Positions 17,986-26,119 of a DNA stretch of 40,470 bases are shown here, piece by piece. This stretch comes from Bacteroidota bacterium. GTDB taxonomy: Bacteria; Bacteroidota; Bacteroidia; Flavobacteriales; Crocinitomicaceae. Location: the NCBI GenBank assembly GCA_029558435.1, contig JAKQEZ010000607.1:1-40470 (forward strand), given 5' to 3'. The translations under genes were made by a program, and so were the position numbers. The notes beneath the pieces were generated by a model. The model did not search any database, had not been told where the DNA came from, and saw only the letters and a program-made list of their open reading frames with translations. The first letter of the stretch is position 1. Each line of letters starts with the position of its first letter.

Positions 17986-18945
17986 TTATTCAAATTTTTC
18001 TTTTACCACTTGATAAATTTCGTAGGTAGTTTTATCATACACATAAATCAACAAGTGCATATTGGCTGCATTAAAATGTTCGCTACCATCCAACATAATC
18101 TCGTTGGGAACAACAAAACTATAATTCAAATAATACTTGCCATTATCATCTTTAAGAGCATCTGTCAACGTAGTTCCCCACAACGTATTTCCAACATTTC
18201 CTCTGTGAATATCGCGATGTACATAGTTGGGTGTATAAGTTCCATTAACATTTTGAGGTGCTACCAAACTATCTTGGTGCAACACTGCAATCATTCCTAA
18301 ATTGGTCAATGCATTATCCAATACCTCAACCTCTGTATGCAAAAATGCACCTTTGGTTTGAGCATAATAATTCACCTTTGATTTAATTTTTACTTTCAAC
18401 GTTGTTGCCAAAGCAGAATTTACTTGATTAGCCAAAATTCCCGGAGGATAAAACATTTCTGTTCCACCACTTACCACTATGCGGCTGGTGCTCACACTTG
18501 GATTACCAAAGAAACCACTTGTAGCTAAACCTCCAAAAAACTTACCAGTTTCCAACCCCATTTCGTTGGTAAAATCAACTGGATATTGTGAATTGGTTGC
18601 TTGAAAACCTGTAATTCCTGTAGGAGAAGCATGAATAGAACTCACAAAAACACGATCGGGATATTGCGTATGCAATGCATGAGCGGCAACTGCTGCATCT
18701 GGACAATATTGGCAATTGTGTCCCGTAAAATCATCTATCAAAATATTGCGGTTTGATGACGCTGTTATAGTATCAAAATTAGGCCATTGTGTGTTTAAGT
18801 AGGTTTGCCAATCGCCAGGATACAACGCAACATTCAAATCGGTATCGTAATCACTGGGCTCATAGATTTTTTTTACTTTATCACAGCTTGTTGAAAATGC
18901 TAACACCAAGGTTGCAATTCCAAAATATTTTATCATTCGTTTCAT
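17986..18945 (-). CDS. Omp28-related outer-membrane lipoprotein with CxxC motif
   Basis: A 319-residue exported lipoprotein. The signal MKRMIKYFGIATLVLAFSTSC puts the acylated cysteine at position 21. The mature part opens with NILIDDFTGHNCQYCPDA, a thioredoxin-fold-like segment whose Cys78 and Cys81 form a CxxC pair. These are the only cysteines besides the lipid anchor. Resemblance to the Omp28 family (first described in Porphyromonas) rests on this region and the C-terminal beta-rich half. It is the last gene of a tlpA-DUF6029-Omp28 operon, 19 nt after the barrel gene. A thiol/disulfide role at the outer membrane is a reasonable inference; direct function is unknown. Confidence 0.87.
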   Translation of the reverse strand: MKRMIKYFGIATLVLAFSTSCDKVKKIYEPSDYDTDLNVALYPGDWQTYLNTQWPNFDTITASSNRNILIDDFTGHNCQYCPDAAVAAHALHTQYPDRVFVSSIHASPTGITGFQATNSQYPVDFTNEMGLETGKFFGGLATSGFFGNPSVSTSRIVVSGGTEMFYPPGILANQVNSALATTLKVKIKSKVNYYAQTKGAFLHTEVEVLDNALTNLGMIAVLHQDSLVAPQNVNGTYTPNYVHRDIHRGNVGNTLWGTTLTDALKDDNGKYYLNYSFVVPNEIMLDGSEHFNAANMHLLIYVYDKTTYEIYQVVKEKFE

Positions 18946-18964
18946 AATTGTTGCTTTATTTCAA

Positions 18965-20668
18965 TTAAAAACTATGTGTTACCGACAAAGTCAACCCGTT
19001 GGATGCAGGCACATAACGACAAACACCACCAACACAGAACATACCAGCACGTTGACGACCATAACCAACAGAAACACGTGTTGGTCCCGTTACATACGCC
19101 ACTGTGATATACGGGTGGTGTGCGCGTGAACTCTTTTTAGGATTCCCAAAATTATATTGATCCATCACATTTATCATCCAATGAGAATTAATGGCATACT
19201 CTACCATCAAGGTTGCCCAATCACCATGATCGGTTGGTTTTGCACCTTTTGTGTTAAACGGCACACGGTTGTTCAAAGAATCGATGCGGTTTACCAACAT
19301 TACTTGTAATTCTGCTCGCAACGACGATTGTTTTTTAAACTTATACAAGAATTCAAAAACAAATGTATTGGAGCGAATTACCCCCGGTTGCTTGGTTACT
19401 GCAGCAACATTATTGTTCAACGCTAAATGGAAATAGCTCAAGGAAGCACTGAAATTCTTAGTAAACTTACGGTAAATACTTGCATTGATATCCAACCAAT
19501 ACAAAGAATCACTCATTCTAAATGGAGAGGTTGAATAGGCAACTCCTGTTGAATCTCCCGGATAGTTAAGATTTGGAGTTCGTTTTGGTCTGAACGCTGT
19601 AGAGGCATTCAAACTGATGGTTGTTCCATATTTTCCTCCAATTTTACTTCCTTTTGGAATGGTATAAACGATATCACCTTGAAATGCTACCTCACCAGTT
19701 GGTTGCGTTGCATAGGGATACAAAGAAGCAACTAAGTTATAGGTATGTGTTTTATTCAATGCTGGTAAATAATTGATTAAACCTACTTGCAATACTTTAG
19801 TGCGATCGGAACGAAAACTCATATTATCTACCGATTTGGCAGAAAATAAAATCCCTAATCCTTTGCGGGAATACCCAGCATTGATAACCGTAGCAAAACC
19901 AGGATTGTAAATAAAACCATTGTCTTGTGAGGGGTCTTGACCTTTTACTACATATTCTCCATTCAACGTAAAACCTTTGTAGTTCAACGCCATTCTACCA
20001 CCATAGGTAGCCACGTTTTGAGGTAAAATCAACAAATCATCGTTGTCTTCTTGGAATTTACTTACAAACGAACCACCAATCATGAAATCCACCTCTTTTT
20101 CGGCGATTTTTGGAAAGATTTGACTCAAATTAAATTCGGCATCTCCACCTCTAACAACACCACTGCTATGTGATATTCCACCATTGAATCCCAATCGTTG
20201 CAATCCATAAACACCTTTTACAACAATACCGCGAAAAGGCATTAGTTTTACACGCACACCATCCAACATGTTGTCATAACCTAACGCTCTGTCTTCGTAG
20301 GCACGCAAAGTTAAACCAGCACCAAATTGTTCGTAAAAGTTACCAACCGTTGCATCAATAAAATGATTAGCATAGCCAACATAACGCATTCCTAAACCAG
20401 TTCCTTGAAAATTGGTTGGATAACCTTGTATGCGTGGCAAGTACGACTCAAAACGCAATCCTCCTCTAAAATTTCCGTGTGTGTAATACACGTTCATGTA
20501 GGAATTCAACAACGCTTTTGAAGGCGGTTGTGTAGCTCCAATTAACGAATCCTTGTTCAAATATTGAAAAGTCGTTTCTAAATTACCTGTAAAATTCCCC
20601 CTTTCTAATTGAGAATATGTTGTAGTACTTAAGAGTAATAAAGAACAAATAATAGAAAGTTTTCTCAT
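18965..20668 (-). CDS. DUF6029-type outer-membrane beta-barrel protein
   Basis: A 567-residue protein with a signal peptide (MRKLSIICSLLLLSTTTYSQ) and a long run of amphipathic beta-strands ending in a C-terminal phenylalanine (LTLSVTHSF), as expected of an outer-membrane barrel. I assign it to DUF6029 from memory of the N-terminal region (GNFTGNLETTFQYLNKDS; GTGLGMRYVGYANHFIDATVGNFYEQFG). After the signal peptide only two cysteines exist, Cys545 and Cys550 (MFCVGGVCRY), in a predicted loop near the last strands. The gene starts 11 nt after tlpA and precedes the Omp28-like gene. Partnership with those two redox-type proteins is the best functional clue. Confidence 0.82.
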   Translation of the reverse strand: MRKLSIICSLLLLSTTTYSQLERGNFTGNLETTFQYLNKDSLIGATQPPSKALLNSYMNVYYTHGNFRGGLRFESYLPRIQGYPTNFQGTGLGMRYVGYANHFIDATVGNFYEQFGAGLTLRAYEDRALGYDNMLDGVRVKLMPFRGIVVKGVYGLQRLGFNGGISHSSGVVRGGDAEFNLSQIFPKIAEKEVDFMIGGSFVSKFQEDNDDLLILPQNVATYGGRMALNYKGFTLNGEYVVKGQDPSQDNGFIYNPGFATVINAGYSRKGLGILFSAKSVDNMSFRSDRTKVLQVGLINYLPALNKTHTYNLVASLYPYATQPTGEVAFQGDIVYTIPKGSKIGGKYGTTISLNASTAFRPKRTPNLNYPGDSTGVAYSTSPFRMSDSLYWLDINASIYRKFTKNFSASLSYFHLALNNNVAAVTKQPGVIRSNTFVFEFLYKFKKQSSLRAELQVMLVNRIDSLNNRVPFNTKGAKPTDHGDWATLMVEYAINSHWMINVMDQYNFGNPKKSSRAHHPYITVAYVTGPTRVSVGYGRQRAGMFCVGGVCRYVPASNGLTLSVTHSF

Positions 20669-20679
20669 TTAAAATTGAT

Positions 20680-21192
20680 TTATTTTTGTTTCAATTTCAC
20701 CAATTCTTGGTACAACACATCTTCGTCGCCTGGTGTATAATTGTTGTGTGAGTAAACGATTACGCCGTCTTTATCAACTAAAAATGTATGAGGTACGTTG
20801 TTTACACCCATCGCGCGTTTAAAATCGCTGTTTGGGTCCATCACCACTAAATAATCCCATGCTCTACCATTTACATAAGTAGGCACTTGACCTTTTGTTT
20901 TTTCATCATCAATAGAAACGGCAACCAAGGTAACACCAAATTCATCTTTCCAATCGTCATACACATCACTAATGGTGTTTAACTCGCGTTTACATGGTGC
21001 GCACCAAGTAGCCCAAAAGCTAATAATTACTGGTCCATTAGCAGTTAGTTCACTTGTGTTAACCAACTCACCTGTCATTGTTTTTAACTGAACAACAGGC
21101 AATTTTTTGTCCTTGTTAGACTCGTGCTTTTCTTGAGAAAAAGAAGAAAAAACAACAGCACAAGCAATAAACAATAATCCAATTTTTTTCAT
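20680..21192 (-). CDS. TlpA-family thioredoxin-like protein
   Basis: Exported thiol-disulfide oxidoreductase of 170 residues. An N-terminal signal (MKKIGLLFIACAVVFSSFS) is followed by a charged linker and the TlpA/ResA-like fold from about residue 30. The active site WATWCAPCKREL has Cys64 and Cys67, and the cis-proline loop is NNVPHTFLVDKDG. These are the only cysteines of the mature protein. Such proteins reduce disulfides outside the cytoplasm, for example in cytochrome c maturation. No cytochrome genes are nearby here. Instead it heads an operon with an outer-membrane barrel and an Omp28-like lipoprotein, each with its own cysteine pair. The leader RNA begins with a small hairpin. Confidence 0.93.
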   Translation of the reverse strand: MKKIGLLFIACAVVFSSFSQEKHESNKDKKLPVVQLKTMTGELVNTSELTANGPVIISFWATWCAPCKRELNTISDVYDDWKDEFGVTLVAVSIDDEKTKGQVPTYVNGRAWDYLVVMDPNSDFKRAMGVNNVPHTFLVDKDGVIVYSHNNYTPGDEDVLYQELVKLKQK

Positions 21193-21223
21193 TTTTTTGA
21201 GATTTTATAGTTTCATTTAGCTC

Positions 21224-21240
21224 TGGCAAACACCTTGCCA
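21224..21240 (-). repeat. Hairpin at the predicted 5' end of the tlpA mRNA
   Basis: The perfect inverted repeat TGGCAA (21224-21229) / TTGCCA (21235-21240) has a 5-nt loop and sits at or within 2 nt of the predicted transcription start. It has no T tract, so it is not a terminator. A 5'-terminal stem-loop of this kind can protect mRNA from decay or bind a repressor. Confidence 0.5.
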
Positions 21241-21247
21241 ATAACTC

Positions 21248-21255
21248 CAAAGATA
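21248..21255 (-). promoter_or_regulatory. -7 promoter box of the tlpA operon
   Basis: TATCTTTG on the minus strand is a full consensus -7 box, identical to the purB box. No good -33 element is visible. Transcription would begin near 21242, giving a leader of about 50 nt. Confidence 0.6.
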
Positions 21256-21363
21256 GAATAGAATTTTTACACTTTATCGTTTTATTTTAGAAAATTCTAA
21301 CACCCTCTTTTGGAATCCTAAAATGAGACAACACTAAAATTTTGTTAAATCAGCAAATAATCA

Positions 21364-21398
21364 TTTGATTTTTTTTGTATTTTTACGAAATAGTTTTG
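21364..21398 (+). promoter_or_regulatory. Promoter of the T9SS cargo gene
   Basis: TTTG (21364-21367), a 23-nt spacer and TAGTTTTG (21391-21398) fit the Bacteroidota consensus. The implied start near 21404 lies downstream of a possible TTG start at 21375 and so supports translation from the ATG at 21441. Confidence 0.55.
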
Positions 21399-21440
21399 GA
21401 TAGATTTTTGCTATTCATTTATAAAACAACACAAATTGAT

Positions 21441-22220
21441 ATGAAAAAAATATTACTTTTTGGATTTGGATTAATGACTTGGGCTGCTTTTGCACAAGTG
21501 GAGATAAGAAACGTTGGTGAAACTACCAATTTAGACGGACAAACATTAACAGTTACTATTCCTACCTCTGAAGTGGATCCAAGTGATGAATATGCGTATT
21601 GGGCGCATACTAAATTTCACGTTTACAATTTAAGTGGTGGTGATTTGCAAATGCGTTTAAGACGTGATGTTGTTACAGCTGCAACAGATTGGGTAGATCA
21701 GATTTGCTGGCCTCCTACATGTTTCCCAACTAATCAAGTAGCAACGTATTTAACGCCTCATAGTAACCCTTCAAACCCAGCTCCTATAGTATATGATGGT
21801 GGAACAACTACTGATAAAAACAGTGGTTCTCCAGCAGAAATAAAACCTCAAATTTATCCAAAACACCCAGGAAGCACTGCAACTTACAAATATACGGTTG
21901 TAGATGTTAACAACGCTACAGAATATGCTTCTGTTACCGTAATCTACAATTATATTGATGATGCAAGTGTAAAAGCTGTAAAAAACACAGAAATTACGTT
22001 TTCTCCCAACCCAGCTTCTGATGCTGTAACCATTCAAGCGGAGGCAATCACCAATGGAACCATTCAAATTGTGGATGTGTTAGGAAATGTGGTGTACACA
22101 AGCAATTTCTCTGGAACTAAAAAAATCAATACTTCTGATATGAAAAATGGTGTTTACATTGTTTCTATTCAAGGAGATAACGCAAAAGGAATTACAAAAA
22201 AATTGGTTGTAAGACATTAA
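21441..22220 (+). CDS. Secreted protein with T9SS type A sorting domain
   Basis: A 259-residue secreted or surface-anchored protein. The ATG at 21441 gives a clean signal peptide (MKKILLFGFGLMTWAAFAQ). An in-frame TTG 22 codons upstream is rejected because it would bury the signal and precede the predicted transcript start. The central domain (about 20-175) is of no family I know; it has the only two cysteines, in ICWPPTCF (Cys89, Cys94). The C-terminal tail, about 185-259, is a type A sorting signal: FSPNPASDAVTIQ, then GVYIVSIQ and KKLVVRH. It is divergent from the tlpA operon with about 250 nt between, and is followed by its own terminator. Confidence 0.92.
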   Translation: MKKILLFGFGLMTWAAFAQVEIRNVGETTNLDGQTLTVTIPTSEVDPSDEYAYWAHTKFHVYNLSGGDLQMRLRRDVVTAATDWVDQICWPPTCFPTNQVATYLTPHSNPSNPAPIVYDGGTTTDKNSGSPAEIKPQIYPKHPGSTATYKYTVVDVNNATEYASVTVIYNYIDDASVKAVKNTEITFSPNPASDAVTIQAEAITNGTIQIVDVLGNVVYTSNFSGTKKINTSDMKNGVYIVSIQGDNAKGITKKLVVRH

Positions 22221-22244
22221 TAAGACACAACCTGCAATTATTTT

Positions 22245-22276
22245 AGACCGCTTTTTTGAAAGGCGGTCTTTTTTTT
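22245..22276 (+). terminator. Terminator of the T9SS cargo gene
   Basis: The inverted repeat AGACCGC (22245-22251) / GCGGTCT (22263-22269) runs into eight T residues. It lies 24 nt past the stop and covers a TTG at 22275 that would otherwise be a possible start for cysQ. Confidence 0.9.
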
Positions 22277-22310
22277 GAATTTTATACTTACATTTGGGCT
22301 ACTTATTGAA

Positions 22311-23117
22311 ATGAAAGAATTGAACAATCACTATACCATTGCACTTAAAGCGTCCGTTCTTGCAGCAGACGAAATAATGCGTGTGTATCATACTTCGTTT
22401 CAAAAAGAACTTAAATCAGATGGATCGCCTGTTACTGAGGCCGACAAACGAGCTTCTGCAATAATCACCAAAGAATTAAAGCAAACAGAAATTCCAATTA
22501 TCAGCGAAGAAGAACTGAAGGAAAATTTTGAAATTCGTCAGAGCTGGAAAACGGTTTGGATTGTAGATCCGCTAGATGGAACCAAGGAATTCATTAAACA
22601 AAATGATGAATTTGCAGTAAACATTGCATTGGTTGAAAACGGTAATCCTGTTTTTGGATTAATTGCAAGTCCCGTTGAACAAACAATTTTATTTGGAGGA
22701 AAAGAAATTGGGTGTTTTATTGCACCATTTAATGCTATTGATTCGCCTAACAATTGGACAAAATTAACTGCCAAAGAGTTGAACAATCCTGTAGTATTAA
22801 CCAGTTCGCGCACACCTAATTTTGAGTTATTTTCTCCTCTAATTGAGGAAATCAAAAGTAAAAAAGACATCGATTTTATCAAAAAAGGATCAGCCTTGAA
22901 GTTTTTTGACCTCGCACAAGGATGGGCAGATGTTTACCCACGCTTTGCACCAACTATGGAATGGGATATAGCTGCTGGTCAAGCAATTTTAGAAGCGTTG
23001 GGAGGTAAAGTGCTTGACGTGAATACTGGAAAACCGCTAACCTACAACAAAGAATCGTTGTACAATCCGCATTTTATTGCAAAAACAAAAGCGTTTATTA
23101 ATTGTTTTGGAGAATGA
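22311..23117 (+). CDS. cysQ: 3'(2'),5'-bisphosphate nucleotidase (CysQ-like)
   Basis: Magnesium-dependent phosphatase that removes the 3'-phosphate of PAP, the by-product of PAPS use in sulfate assimilation and sulfotransfer. From the ATG at 22311 it has 268 residues; an upstream TTG lies inside the preceding terminator. The inositol-monophosphatase-family motifs are present: the metal ligand Glu66 in ISEEELKE, WIVDPLDGTKEF with Asp86 and Asp89, and the C-terminal EWDIAAGQAILEALGG. The SPVTEADKRAS segment near residue 40 is typical of CysQ. No sulfate-reduction genes are in the window. The stop codon overlaps the next start as ATGA, coupling it to an outer-membrane barrel gene. Confidence 0.92.
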   Translation: MKELNNHYTIALKASVLAADEIMRVYHTSFQKELKSDGSPVTEADKRASAIITKELKQTEIPIISEEELKENFEIRQSWKTVWIVDPLDGTKEFIKQNDEFAVNIALVENGNPVFGLIASPVEQTILFGGKEIGCFIAPFNAIDSPNNWTKLTAKELNNPVVLTSSRTPNFELFSPLIEEIKSKKDIDFIKKGSALKFFDLAQGWADVYPRFAPTMEWDIAAGQAILEALGGKVLDVNTGKPLTYNKESLYNPHFIAKTKAFINCFGE

Positions 23118-24679
23118 TGAAGCGGTTAAAAAATAGCATCGCTCTTGGTATTGCCATTTGTTGGACTTTTGCTCTATTGGCTCAACAAAACAACATTCCG
23201 CTAAATCCTTTTTACAAAGATCGTTTGTATTATTCCACCTCTAAAATGGAAGGCTATACAGGCAATAGCTTCTTTCCTGTAAGCGAAGGACAGTATGATT
23301 TGCACACCAAAATTCAAGATACTTCTAAACAATATTATTTGGTAACCGAACATTTATTCAAAAAGCATTTCTTGGAATTTAAAGGTAAAAATTACTACCT
23401 CACCATTTCACCAGTATTTGATGTATCAATGGGAAAAGATTTTGCCGATACCGTAAAACGTTGGTTATTTCAAAACACCAAAGGTTTTCATATTGAAGGC
23501 GATTTATTCAAAAACTTTTCGTTTTCTACCAGTTTTTACGAAAATCAATCGCGCAATCCCATCTACCAAAAAAATTATTTCAATGCCATTGGTGAGTCGT
23601 ATGTAAAAACATCTGATTCCACTTATTTTACCCAAAATGCTGTTGTGCCGGGGCTTGGACGAACAAAACCTTTCAAAGTGGATGGTTTTGATTATGCGTT
23701 TGCTATGGGTGAAATCATATATCGACCATTTAAAGTATTGACACTTTCGGCAGGAAATACCCGAAAATTTGTGGGCGATGGCTACCGTTCACTGTTGCTT
23801 TCTGACAATAGTTTTAGCGCACCATTTTTTCAAGCCAATTATCGTTTTCATCCACGATGGGAGTTTGTTTACATGCGTAGTAAATTGCTCAACATGTTGC
23901 GTCGACCTGCCAGTACAACGGTTGAAAGCTATTACGACCCGAAAATTTTAGCGGTGAATTACCTTTCGTTTAAAGCCACCAAAACATTAACCATCTCGCT
24001 TTTTGAAGGAACAATTTATTCAAAAGGTGATTCAGTGGTTTCCAAACATGCTTCGCCGTGGATGTATAACCCTATTCCAGGACTTGGTGCCTTTGTTGTG
24101 AAAGAAAAAGAAGCCAATTCAATTTTAGGATTAAACATTGGCTACACCATTGTTTCAGAACTTAGAATGTATGCACAAGTTGCATGGAATCCACGTCACA
24201 AGGGATATGGCGCACAATTAGGTTTTAGAATTTCAGAACCTGGGCATGTTAAAAACCTCTTTTTACAGTTGGAAGGAAACTATGCTTCTACTAATTTATA
24301 CCGTTCTTCCAATCCGCGGTTAAACTACAGCCATTTCAATCTTCCATTGGCACATACCAAAGGTGAAGGTTTTGCAGAAATTATACTGAGAGCTAATTAC
24401 GAAATCAAACGGGTTTATTTTGATGTAAAAGCTATTTATTACAACGTTGATAAATATTCACCTACTTCGCATTTAGCCTTGTATGACAAAGGCTCGCTTC
24501 ATTATGGAAGCACTTTTTACACCAGCGTAGAAACAGGTTATCGTTTTAATAAAAAAATGAATTTTTCGGTATTTATTAATTATTTATTCCGAAAAGACAA
24601 CACAGCATCTCCTCAATTAACCAATGTATTTGGAATTGGGATGCGAACAGGTTTAATCAATAGCTACACTGATTTTTGA
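23114..24679 (+). CDS. RemB-like outer-membrane beta-barrel protein, copy 1
   Basis: A 521-residue exported barrel protein. The ATG at 23114 is chosen for its ATGA overlap with the cysQ stop and gives MMKRLKNSIALGIAICWTFALLAQ, a good signal peptide. The body is rich in alternating aromatic strands. It contains RKFVGDGYRSLLLSDNSFSAPFF, which I recognise from gliding-related RemB and Wzi-like outer-membrane proteins of Flavobacterium relatives. Unlike the RemB proteins I recall, it lacks an N-terminal TonB-like extension. It overlaps a paralogue immediately downstream. The end (GMRTGLINSYTDF) has the terminal phenylalanine expected of barrels. Function may relate to motility or surface polysaccharide; this is inference. 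Confidence 0.75.
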   Translation: MMKRLKNSIALGIAICWTFALLAQQNNIPLNPFYKDRLYYSTSKMEGYTGNSFFPVSEGQYDLHTKIQDTSKQYYLVTEHLFKKHFLEFKGKNYYLTISPVFDVSMGKDFADTVKRWLFQNTKGFHIEGDLFKNFSFSTSFYENQSRNPIYQKNYFNAIGESYVKTSDSTYFTQNAVVPGLGRTKPFKVDGFDYAFAMGEIIYRPFKVLTLSAGNTRKFVGDGYRSLLLSDNSFSAPFFQANYRFHPRWEFVYMRSKLLNMLRRPASTTVESYYDPKILAVNYLSFKATKTLTISLFEGTIYSKGDSVVSKHASPWMYNPIPGLGAFVVKEKEANSILGLNIGYTIVSELRMYAQVAWNPRHKGYGAQLGFRISEPGHVKNLFLQLEGNYASTNLYRSSNPRLNYSHFNLPLAHTKGEGFAEIILRANYEIKRVYFDVKAIYYNVDKYSPTSHLALYDKGSLHYGSTFYTSVETGYRFNKKMNFSVFINYLFRKDNTASPQLTNVFGIGMRTGLINSYTDF

Positions 24680-26112
24680 AAACACTAGGCATACATATCG
24701 TTTTTGTTTTGTTGACCACAATCGTTTGGGGACAATATGGCACTGGGTCAATATACGAAGAATTGCCTCAAGACAGTGTGGCCAAACCTTCGGTTGAAGT
24801 ACATACAAGCATACTTCCGGCAGCACGTCAATACACTTTTGCTTCGTGGAAAAAAAACGATAGCATCCGCAAAAATTATTACTTCATTGCGCCAGCTGTT
24901 GATATCAATGGTGGATATGCAAAACAAATGGCTTATCGCACTGGTTTGGGATTAAATTTTCATGCGCAAGTTGGAAAATGGGCATTTAAAATTGGAGCAT
25001 TTGGTGGTATTGGTTCTGTAGATTCTCTTTTCAACACACCTGCATTTTATTACGAGCGTAAAGGCAAAAACTACTATTATGCCGACATTCGCGGTCGCGT
25101 GAGCTATACACCGAATGAAATTTTTAGTTTTCATGTTGGGTTGGACAATAATTTTATTGGAGAAGGAAGTCGCTCTTTGTTTCTTAGCGATTACGGCGCA
25201 CCTCATCCATTTGCCCAAGTGAAAGCAAAATTTTGGCGTGTTGAATACGATCTTTTTTATCAATTCATGCGTGAGCACTCATCAAAAGGATGGCGATCTA
25301 AGTTTGCAACTACGCACCACATTAGTTTAAACGCTACTAAATGGCTCAACTTCGGATTGTTTGAAACGGTGCTTTTTCAACCCAAAGATACCTTGCTCAA
25401 CCGTGGTTATGAAGCCGAATATTTGAACCCGCTTGTGTTTTTCCGTCCACAAGAATACGCCATTGGTAGTGCCGACAACATACTTTTAGGAGTTTCAATG
25501 AATGCACGATACAAAGGACATGTTTTTTATTTTCAATTCCTTTTGGACGAGTTCAGCTTGAAAGAAATTAAGAACAATCCATCGTGGTGGGCAAATAAAT
25601 ATGGTGCACAATTTGGTTTCAAAGGCCGATTTAACACCAAAATTGGACCGTTTTTCTATCGTGCAGAATACAATTTCATGCGTCCCTACACTTATGCACA
25701 CCTCAACGAAATGCAGGCTTATGGCAATCAGGGACATGTGTTGGCGCATCCATTGGGAGGTAATTTCCACGAATTGGTAGCCGAATTAAAATGGCAAAAA
25801 GGAAAATACATGGCTAAATTTTTCACGACCTATCGTTTAAAAGGCGAAGACAAAGATGGATTTAGTTATGGTGGCGATATTTACATGCCTTATACGCTTC
25901 GTCCGAGTGAATATGGACATAAAATTGGGCAAGGTGCAGGCAAAAACGTAAGTAAAACCATACTAACGTTTGATTACGAAGTGTGGAAAGCCGGACAAAT
26001 ACACGTGTTTTTTGAAAATCACTTATGGATTCAAGCCAACAAAATGCAAGTAACTTATATTCCAGTGATTGGTATTCGCAGCCAGTTGTGGAACGACTAT
26101 CGCAATTATTAA
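24676..26112 (+). CDS. RemB-like outer-membrane beta-barrel protein, copy 2 (TTG start)
   Basis: A 478-residue paralogue of the preceding protein. Translation is placed at TTG 24676, which overlaps the previous stop as TTGA and gives MKTLGIHIVFVLLTTIVWGQ, a proper signal peptide; no in-frame ATG would retain it. Matching segments include FIGEGSRSLFLSDYGAPHPFAQ (compare VGDGYRSLLLSD in copy 1), EAEYLNPLVFFRPQEYAIGSADNILLGVS, RAEYNFMRPYTYAHLN and FSYGGDIYMPYTLRPSEYGHKIGQG. These are the parts that most resemble RemB barrels as I remember them. It closes a three-gene run with cysQ and ends 7 nt from the convergent hutG-like gene, with no hairpin between. Confidence 0.8.
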   Translation: MKTLGIHIVFVLLTTIVWGQYGTGSIYEELPQDSVAKPSVEVHTSILPAARQYTFASWKKNDSIRKNYYFIAPAVDINGGYAKQMAYRTGLGLNFHAQVGKWAFKIGAFGGIGSVDSLFNTPAFYYERKGKNYYYADIRGRVSYTPNEIFSFHVGLDNNFIGEGSRSLFLSDYGAPHPFAQVKAKFWRVEYDLFYQFMREHSSKGWRSKFATTHHISLNATKWLNFGLFETVLFQPKDTLLNRGYEAEYLNPLVFFRPQEYAIGSADNILLGVSMNARYKGHVFYFQFLLDEFSLKEIKNNPSWWANKYGAQFGFKGRFNTKIGPFFYRAEYNFMRPYTYAHLNEMQAYGNQGHVLAHPLGGNFHELVAELKWQKGKYMAKFFTTYRLKGEDKDGFSYGGDIYMPYTLRPSEYGHKIGQGAGKNVSKTILTFDYEVWKAGQIHVFFENHLWIQANKMQVTYIPVIGIRSQLWNDYRNY

Positions 26113-26119
26113 ACAAAGT

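Noticed and set aside
22275..22310. Upstream TTG start for cysQ
   Set aside because: The TTG lies in the T tract of the preceding terminator; the ATG at 22311 gives the normal family N-terminus.
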